From the NCBI GenBank assembly GCA_029263015.1, contig JAJCYI010000088.1, positions 1 to 34,737 on the forward strand: a stretch of 34,737 nucleotides of DNA, given 5' to 3'. The notes under the pieces were generated by a model. The model did no database searches and had not been told where the DNA came from. It worked only from the letters and a program-made list of their open reading frames with translations. Shown here in pieces: positions 30,094 to 34,737 of the stretch. A program made the translations under genes and the position numbers. The first letter of the stretch is position 1. Each line of letters begins with the position of its first letter. The DNA comes from Saprospiraceae bacterium. Its GTDB lineage: Bacteria > Bacteroidota > Bacteroidia > Chitinophagales > Saprospiraceae.

Positions 30094-32295
30094 ATGAATA
30101 AAATAGATTTTTCAAAAATCGAAAAAGGTGTCAACGGGTATCTCGACGCCGCATTGAACGATGGTAAAATAGACCGCCAGAGTTATGATATGGCAAAGAC
30201 GAATACCATGACCTACATCAAGTTGTGGCTGACCGATAAGAACTACGAAATATTTTCACCAAACCTTTCCAAAGGCATCATGGCTGCCGTGCGGGCAAAA
30301 AGATGGGAGGACATCGTGAACACCTTCCGCAAAAAAATGAGTTTCGGCACAGGTGGCATTCGCGGGTTCATGGCAGGTGATAAGGCCAGCATCATGAAAC
30401 TCAAAAAACAAGGATTGGATGCTCCCATTTTGAAAGGTCCAAATACGATCAACAATATCGTGCTTTTGCAGACCAGTGCTGGGGTCGCAAAATTTGGAAA
30501 AGAAAAGGGTTTCAATAAAATAGTCATCGGCTACGACAGCCGCATTCGGGGAGGTGATTTTGCAGAAAAAATTGCCGAACTTTTTTTGGCTTATGGTTTC
30601 ACGATTTTTTTGTTCGACGAGGCATGTCCATTCCCTGAAGTGACATTTGCGATACCACACGTGAAAGCGCATATGGGCATCCTGCTTTCGGCCAGCCACA
30701 ATGATTACCGCTATAACGGCTACAAACTCTGCGGCGGAAACGGTTCACAGTTTGACCCTGACGAACGGTCGGATATGTACAATAATTACATCCAAAAAGT
30801 AACTTCAAAAGACATCAAGTTGAAGCCATTGGCAAAAGCAGCCAAGAACAAGCTCGTGTTTTTGGGTGGTGAGAAAAAACTGAAAGGGGTCAAATACCTT
30901 GACCGAAAATTGATCAATATCCACGGAGCGCACCGGGAGCATATCAAACAATTTCTATTGCAGGACACCGCTTCTGCAAAAACCTTGAAAATCGCTTTTT
31001 GTGCTTACCACGGCGCAGGCCGCATCGCTGTGCCAAGGCTGCTGAACGATATTGGTTTTAACGAAATTGACAGTATTCACCACAACGGCCTCAACGACCT
31101 TGATGGCTCTTTTCCTTCTTTTAATAATAACCCAGGTGAGGAGCAACAGCCTGATCCGGGCGACCGCCGTGCTGCTAAAATTGCCGTGGATGGATATATT
31201 GCGGAATATGGTAAGAAAAAATGGAACAGCATTGACATCCTCATCGGTACCGACCCAGATGCTGACCGCTGTGGCGTTACGGTGAAAGTACCAAAAGACC
31301 AGCGGGATATTTATGGAGATTATGCCCTGCTGCCGGCGGACGAGGTGTGGACACTGTTGCTGTGGTACCGCCTCCAATTCGACCAAAGTTTTAAAAGGGA
31401 AGATGCCTTTATCGTGTTTTCGCATACCACGACGGATTCTCTGATGATGTTGGCAAAAAAATATGGCGTGGGCATTATCAAGACATGGGTCGGCTTTGCG
31501 GCGTTGTCTTCTTCAGTGCGCGACAGCTGGGATGGCAAATTGGTGGAAGGACTTTCAGAAGGCCGCTTCAAGCCGAATGATGACCTCTCCCACATGGTGG
31601 TACAGGAAACTTTTGATATGGGCAAGGGCCGTACGTACAACCTCGGTGCATTTGAACAGAGCAACGGTTACTCACTGCTTGGCTACCCACCAAAAGATAA
31701 ATTTTCTTTAGGCGAAAACGGACACGTGCGTGACAAGGACGGTACGTTCGCAGCCATCCTCGTTGCTGAAATTGCCCAGTGGGCCAAAGATCAGGGAACG
31801 AGTATTTTTGAATTGATCGATCAAAAGGTTTTTCTCGATCCAGAAATTGGACTTTTCTACAACCACTACGAACCAGATCCAATTGATGGCGAATACCCCG
31901 GCATAGAAGGAGACCGAATGAAAAAAGCTATTCTTCGTCGTGCCCTCGGCTATTACCAGATTGCGAAAGCTAGCGGCCTGAAAATCGGTGGGCAAGAAGT
32001 GACCGATGTGGTAATGTATCGCACTGGGAAATACGACCATGTTTACCCACCGACACCAGATTGGATTTTCCCAGACGAAGGTATCCGTTTTTATTTCGGC
32101 GATAAATTGAACAACCTCACCGTGCGCCCCTCCGGCACCGGCAACTCCCTCCGCTTTCATGTGCAGATGCACACGTTCAGTGTGACGGAGAAAAATATTG
32201 TCAAACAGAAAAAGGCGCTGCGGAAAAAGGCACTGCGGATCGTAAATGATGTGCGGAAGATTTTGGGCGCGCCACGGAGCAGTGAGTTGGTTTAG
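30094..32295 (+). CDS. Phosphohexomutase (phosphoglucomutase/phosphomannomutase family)
   Basis: This 733-residue enzyme interconverts hexose-1- and hexose-6-phosphates via a phosphoserine. Landmarks: FGTGGIRGFMAGD (84-96), the catalytic loop LLSASHNDYRYNGYKLCGG (198-216, Ser201), the Mg-binding GTDPDADRCGV, a sugar-binding segment LGAFEQSNGYSLLG (normally GFEES.GY) and the phosphate-binding VRPSGTGNSLRF near the C-terminus. Two residues are unusual: the loop reads ASHNDYRYNG rather than ASHNPxxYNG, and the ligand loop has EQSNG in place of EESxG. It is longer than typical PGM/PMM (450-600). I chose the ATG at 30094; an upstream in-frame start at 29989 would add 35 unlikely residues. A strong terminator follows. 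Confidence 0.94.
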   Translation: MNKIDFSKIEKGVNGYLDAALNDGKIDRQSYDMAKTNTMTYIKLWLTDKNYEIFSPNLSKGIMAAVRAKRWEDIVNTFRKKMSFGTGGIRGFMAGDKASIMKLKKQGLDAPILKGPNTINNIVLLQTSAGVAKFGKEKGFNKIVIGYDSRIRGGDFAEKIAELFLAYGFTIFLFDEACPFPEVTFAIPHVKAHMGILLSASHNDYRYNGYKLCGGNGSQFDPDERSDMYNNYIQKVTSKDIKLKPLAKAAKNKLVFLGGEKKLKGVKYLDRKLINIHGAHREHIKQFLLQDTASAKTLKIAFCAYHGAGRIAVPRLLNDIGFNEIDSIHHNGLNDLDGSFPSFNNNPGEEQQPDPGDRRAAKIAVDGYIAEYGKKKWNSIDILIGTDPDADRCGVTVKVPKDQRDIYGDYALLPADEVWTLLLWYRLQFDQSFKREDAFIVFSHTTTDSLMMLAKKYGVGIIKTWVGFAALSSSVRDSWDGKLVEGLSEGRFKPNDDLSHMVVQETFDMGKGRTYNLGAFEQSNGYSLLGYPPKDKFSLGENGHVRDKDGTFAAILVAEIAQWAKDQGTSIFELIDQKVFLDPEIGLFYNHYEPDPIDGEYPGIEGDRMKKAILRRALGYYQIAKASGLKIGGQEVTDVVMYRTGKYDHVYPPTPDWIFPDEGIRFYFGDKLNNLTVRPSGTGNSLRFHVQMHTFSVTEKNIVKQKKALRKKALRIVNDVRKILGAPRSSELV

Positions 32296-32316
32296 AAGAT
32301 ATTGTTTTTAGAAACG

Positions 32317-32351
32317 AAGCCCCGTCACTTGGAAAGTGCCGGGGCTTTTTT
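32317..32351 (+). terminator. Intrinsic terminator of the phosphohexomutase gene
   Basis: AAGCCCCG pairs with CGGGGCTT, with an inner ACTT/AAGT pair, followed by TTTTTT (32346-32351), 22 bases after the stop. The rest of the gap up to 32504 shows nothing recognisable. Confidence 0.88.
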
Positions 32352-32504
32352 GGAAGACAATTTATCAGAGGCACATTTTTTCTGGTCAAATTAGCGTCTA
32401 TTAACTTCGAGATTCCAGCCCAACCTAATAACTCTTTTGACAAGCTTTATCACAGGCGATTTATAGCCCCAATAAAATGGTAAAAACTTGCCTTGATAGT
32501 AGAT

Positions 32505-33269
32505 TTATGCCCCCTTCAATGCTTTCGCCCGCAACCGCTGCAAAAATGGGGAAGCAAAAATAAAACTCTGCAACAGTTCATTATCGCTCTCAAGGACTTC
32601 TGATTTATTGCCCGTCCAGGCGAGGAGGCCTTTGTGCAGGTAGGCGATGTTGTCACCAGTTTCCATCACCGAATTCATGTCGTGGGTGTTGATGATGGTA
32701 ATAATGTTATTCTCGTAAGTAATCTCTTTGATGAGTTCGTCGATGAGGAGAGCCGTTTTTGGATCGAGGCCAGAGTTGGGTTCATCACAGAAAAGATAGC
32801 GGGGGTGCATGACAATGGAGCGTGCGATGCCAACTCGTTTTTGCATGCCACCACTTATTTCAGAAGGGTATTGGTCGTTGACGTTTTCGAGGTTTACCCG
32901 CTCTAGTACTTCGTTGATGCGGTGGAGTTTTTCCTTCTTGGTTCGTGTGGTAAACATATCAAGGGGGAAACCCACGTTGTCTTCCACAGTCATAGAATCG
33001 AACAAAGCAGATCCCTGAAAGAGCATCCCAACTTTCATCCTGATTTCCCGAACTTCTTTTTTACTTAAGGAAAAGAAATCTACGCCATCATACCAAACGT
33101 GGCCAGAAGTTGGCTCAAACAAGCCAACAAGTATTTTAAGAAAAACCGTTTTCCCTGCACCACTTTTACCAATTATAAGGTTGGTTTTTCCGGGAAGGAA
33201 GTCCATGGACACACCTTTCAGTACCTCCGCACCATCAAACGACTTGAATATATTTTCTGCTCGGATCAT
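32505..33269 (-). CDS. MlaF-like ABC transporter ATPase
   Basis: MlaF powers the MlaFEDB complex, which moves phospholipids between the inner membrane and periplasmic MCE proteins. The 254-residue protein has Walker A GKSGAGKT (34-41), the Q-loop region KVGMLFQGSALFDSMTVEDNVGFPLDM typical of MlaF (LFQ.gALFds..V.eNV.fpL), signature ISGGMQKRVGIARSI, Walker B YLFCDEPNSGLDP (normally DEPtsGLDP) and INTHDMNS as the switch His. The mlaE permease gene lies 56 bases upstream on the same strand, so the two form an operon. The MCE substrate-binding gene (mlaD) is not directly downstream. Confidence 0.93.
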   Translation of the reverse strand: MIRAENIFKSFDGAEVLKGVSMDFLPGKTNLIIGKSGAGKTVFLKILVGLFEPTSGHVWYDGVDFFSLSKKEVREIRMKVGMLFQGSALFDSMTVEDNVGFPLDMFTTRTKKEKLHRINEVLERVNLENVNDQYPSEISGGMQKRVGIARSIVMHPRYLFCDEPNSGLDPKTALLIDELIKEITYENNIITIINTHDMNSVMETGDNIAYLHKGLLAWTGNKSEVLESDNELLQSFIFASPFLQRLRAKALKGA

Positions 33270-33325
33270 TGTATATTTCTATTGGTTTCAGGAGGGTGTT
33301 TTAAAACCCTCTTTGTGCAGGTTGA

Positions 33326-34072
33326 TCAGCCCATCAAAAGCATAGCGACCAAATAATCAGCTAAGAGGATCAGGATGTTGCTGTACACCACGGCATTGGT
33401 ACTGGCTTTACCGAGTTCAATGCTGCCCATTTTTACAAAGTATCCTTGAAAGCAAGAAACCGTTGTGAGGATAAATGCAAATACCAGCGATTTGATGTAC
33501 ATCATTTCCACGTTCCGGGGCACAAAAAAAGCTCGTAAGCCCCGCTCGTATTCATCTGCCGACATTTCGCCTCCAGGAACGACTGCAAGATAACCACCAA
33601 CGATAGCGACATATGCAGAAATGGTAACAAGCAAAGGGATAACCGTAAGAGCGGCCATCAGCTTGGGCATTATAAGATAGGCGCTGGTGTTGACACCCAT
33701 GATCTCCATGGCGTCGATGTGCTCTTTTTGTCGCATCCCTCCCAGTTCTGCTGCCATATTGGAACCAACCTTGCCCGCCAATACGAGGCAAGTTATAGTA
33801 GGCGCTGACTCAATGATGGCCAGGTCTCGCACGATATAGCCAATGTAATAGCGTGGCACAAGCGTGCCATCCAATTGGTAGGCAAATTGTACGGCAGCCA
33901 CCGCGCCCATAAAAACGGAAATCAGGCAGACAATGACCAAAGATCCAATGCCGATGTCTTCCATCTGCCGGAGGGTTTCTTTCCAGTACATTGACCATTT
34001 TTCAGGCCTGGAAAAAGCCGATTTTAACAGGAGGACATAACGCCCGACGTGATATAAAATGTTGAATTTCAT
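33326..34072 (-). CDS. MlaE-like ABC transporter permease
   Basis: The permease forms the inner-membrane channel for lipids together with MlaF. The 248-residue product has the family layout: an amphipathic N-terminus (ILYHVGRYVLLLKSAFSRPEKW), first helix IGSLVIVCLISVFMGAVAAVQFAYQL, the conserved GKVGSNMAAELGGMRQKEHIDAMEIMGVN (coupling-helix region), then PKLMAALTVIPLLVTISAYVAIVGGYL and a final helix pair. I chose the ATG at 34072. In-frame starts at 34096 (ATG) and 34108 (GTG) would add 8 or 12 residues not expected for the family. A candidate promoter and an inverted repeat lie in the 120-base leader. It is transcribed together with the MlaF-like gene. Confidence 0.93.
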   Translation of the reverse strand: MKFNILYHVGRYVLLLKSAFSRPEKWSMYWKETLRQMEDIGIGSLVIVCLISVFMGAVAAVQFAYQLDGTLVPRYYIGYIVRDLAIIESAPTITCLVLAGKVGSNMAAELGGMRQKEHIDAMEIMGVNTSAYLIMPKLMAALTVIPLLVTISAYVAIVGGYLAVVPGGEMSADEYERGLRAFFVPRNVEMMYIKSLVFAFILTTVSCFQGYFVKMGSIELGKASTNAVVYSNILILLADYLVAMLLMG

Positions 34073-34109
34073 GTGGTATTCGACTGGCACATGCATATTG
34101 CTTGCCACT

Positions 34110-34167
34110 TAGTAATGCTCAAATAATAAGCAGCCTAAATCGTTGAGTTATTTTTTGAGCATTACTA
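34110..34167. repeat. Inverted repeat in the mlaE leader
   Basis: TAGTAATGCTCAAA (34110-34123) and TTTGAGCATTACTA (34154-34167) are exact reverse complements with a 30-base loop; AAATAA and TTATTT can add to the stem. It lies between the candidate promoter and the mlaE start, so the transcript would carry this hairpin near its 5' end. Confidence 0.75.
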
Positions 34168-34195
34168 ACCGAAAGTTTTTTTTTCAAAAGAGCAG

Positions 34196-34203
34196 CAAAA
34201 GTA
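34196..34203 (-). promoter_or_regulatory. Candidate -7 element of mlaE-mlaF
   Basis: On the minus strand the site reads TACTTTTG, matching TAnnTTTG and identical to the candidate at 13578-13585. A TTTA stands about 20 bases upstream in place of TTTG. The predicted leader is about 115 bases. Confidence 0.4.
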
Positions 34204-34255
34204 GGTAAAATGGTGGTTAGTGATAAATGGAGGAATGTCAGTGAACAGTGATGAT

Positions 34256-34418
34256 TAGACTTGTTCGCAAATAAGGATCTTGAATATGAAAAAATCTTTT
34301 TCCGTCTGGCGCACTATTTTTTCTCGTCCGTAGCTACGGCTATGCACTCAAAAAAATAGACCATCAGACTAAAAAACCTAATTCTCATATCCTAAAATCT
34401 TATTTACGAACAAGTCTA
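34256..34418. repeat. Long palindromic hairpin element, copy 3
   Basis: TAGACTTGTTCG (34256-34267) pairs with 34407-34418 without mismatch. AAATAAG, ATATGA, GTCTG and CTATTTTTT blocks then pair inward. The centre is the perfect palindrome CCGTAGCTACGG. The interior blocks CTTTTTCCG, CGTAGC and GGCTATGC recur in copies 1 and 2, and the outer part recurs in the short form at 26991. Length is 163 bases, as in copy 1. It lies in the gap between mlaE and the right edge; 34419-34679 is AT-rich, with only a small GACGG/CCGTC hairpin near 34660-34675. Confidence 0.85.
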
Positions 34419-34679
34419 TTGAATAGTTGAAATTAGAACTTTGTACAACCAATGCCTACCGACGGTAAATCATTTCACAACTAAGGAGCGATTAGAGGGC
34501 AAGATGAATAGTCAGCACCTACTCATTTCGCAATAGTAACCTGTTTCGGGACTGGAAAGACAATTTGTAAAATAAAATATGTTTTCCATTGGAAGGCAGC
34601 AATTCTCGCTATTAGCAAAAAATAAATATGAGAGCTAAAAGCATAAAATTTTATTTTAGCCGTCAAAAGAGACGGTTTT

Positions 34680-34737
34680 ATGGTTGACAAATTAATACAA
34701 AGCATTAAATCAGCATTTGGGTCGGTGTCGGAACACC
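34680..34737 (+). CDS. Start of an unidentified gene, cut by window edge (possibly a transposase)
   Basis: An ATG at 34680 opens 19 codons to the right edge with no stop (MVDKLIQSIKSAFGSVSEH). The helix-like start followed by SVSEH is loosely reminiscent of the N-terminus of some DDE transposases of IS4/ISNCY type, but 19 residues cannot settle this. A small GACGG/CCGTC hairpin lies just upstream. Confidence 0.3.
   Translation, partial: MVDKLIQSIKSAFGSVSEH

Overview
The window looks like chromosomal DNA of a Bacteroidota bacterium, most likely from the Saprospiria or a related environmental lineage. This is inferred from the gene content and style. Two secreted proteins end in domains resembling the type IX secretion (Por) sorting signal. 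Candidate promoters fit the Bacteroidota -7 motif TAnnTTTG. Ribosome binding sites are weak and A-rich. The sigma-54 has a long acidic region, and there is a lone MlaE/MlaF pair and a mevalonate-kinase-like GHMP kinase. Most genes are housekeeping or ordinary accessory genes. I saw no rRNA, tRNA, CRISPR array, prophage or complete insertion sequence.

Layout: 1-536 holds the start of a membrane-anchored SH3-like protein (minus strand). After a 425-base gap filled by a nested inverted repeat come dprA and a lipoprotein alkaline phosphatase (plus). A fatty acid desaturase (minus) and a SulP anion transporter (plus) follow, then rpoN (minus). Positions 9003-11019 carry a plus-strand run: YjbQ-like protein, LysE-family exporter, YbjQ-like protein and smpB. 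scpA and glyA run back on the minus strand. Positions 13671-18473 hold a secreted purple-acid-phosphatase-like enzyme, a PLP decarboxylase, a secreted double NTF2-like protein and a SemiSWEET sugar transporter. Positions 18474-22882 hold a T9SS-type secreted protein, two proteins of unknown function, a TANGO2/NRDE protein and a GH18 chitinase-like lipoprotein. On the minus strand, 22937-26005 carries two tandem thioredoxin-fold paralogues and a TPR lipoprotein. The right part carries an orphan ABC ATPase, the GHMP kinase, a quinone-oxidoreductase-like enzyme, a small DUF4177-like protein coupled to an ElaA-like acetyltransferase, a large phosphohexomutase, and mlaE-mlaF. The last 58 bases open a new plus-strand reading frame cut by the window edge.

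Functional links that context supports are modest. The phosphatases, chitinase-like protein, SulP and SemiSWEET transporters and phosphohexomutase fit a heterotroph that harvests phosphate and sugars from polymers. mlaE and mlaF encode the inner-membrane core of a lipid transporter. smpB (ribosome rescue), scpA (chromosome condensation), dprA (DNA uptake) and rpoN are core functions.

The most unusual content lies between the genes. There is a dispersed family of hairpin elements (17984-18146, 18213-18400, 34256-34418 and a 47-base short form at 26991-27037). The three long copies share interior blocks, but their terminal arms differ from copy to copy while remaining self-complementary. Several other REP-like inverted pairs are present, including a perfect 55-base inverted repeat at 29065-29190. 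Several of these repeats overlap or supply the stop codon of the neighbouring gene. All coordinates and pairings were read by eye, with no alignment or folding software.
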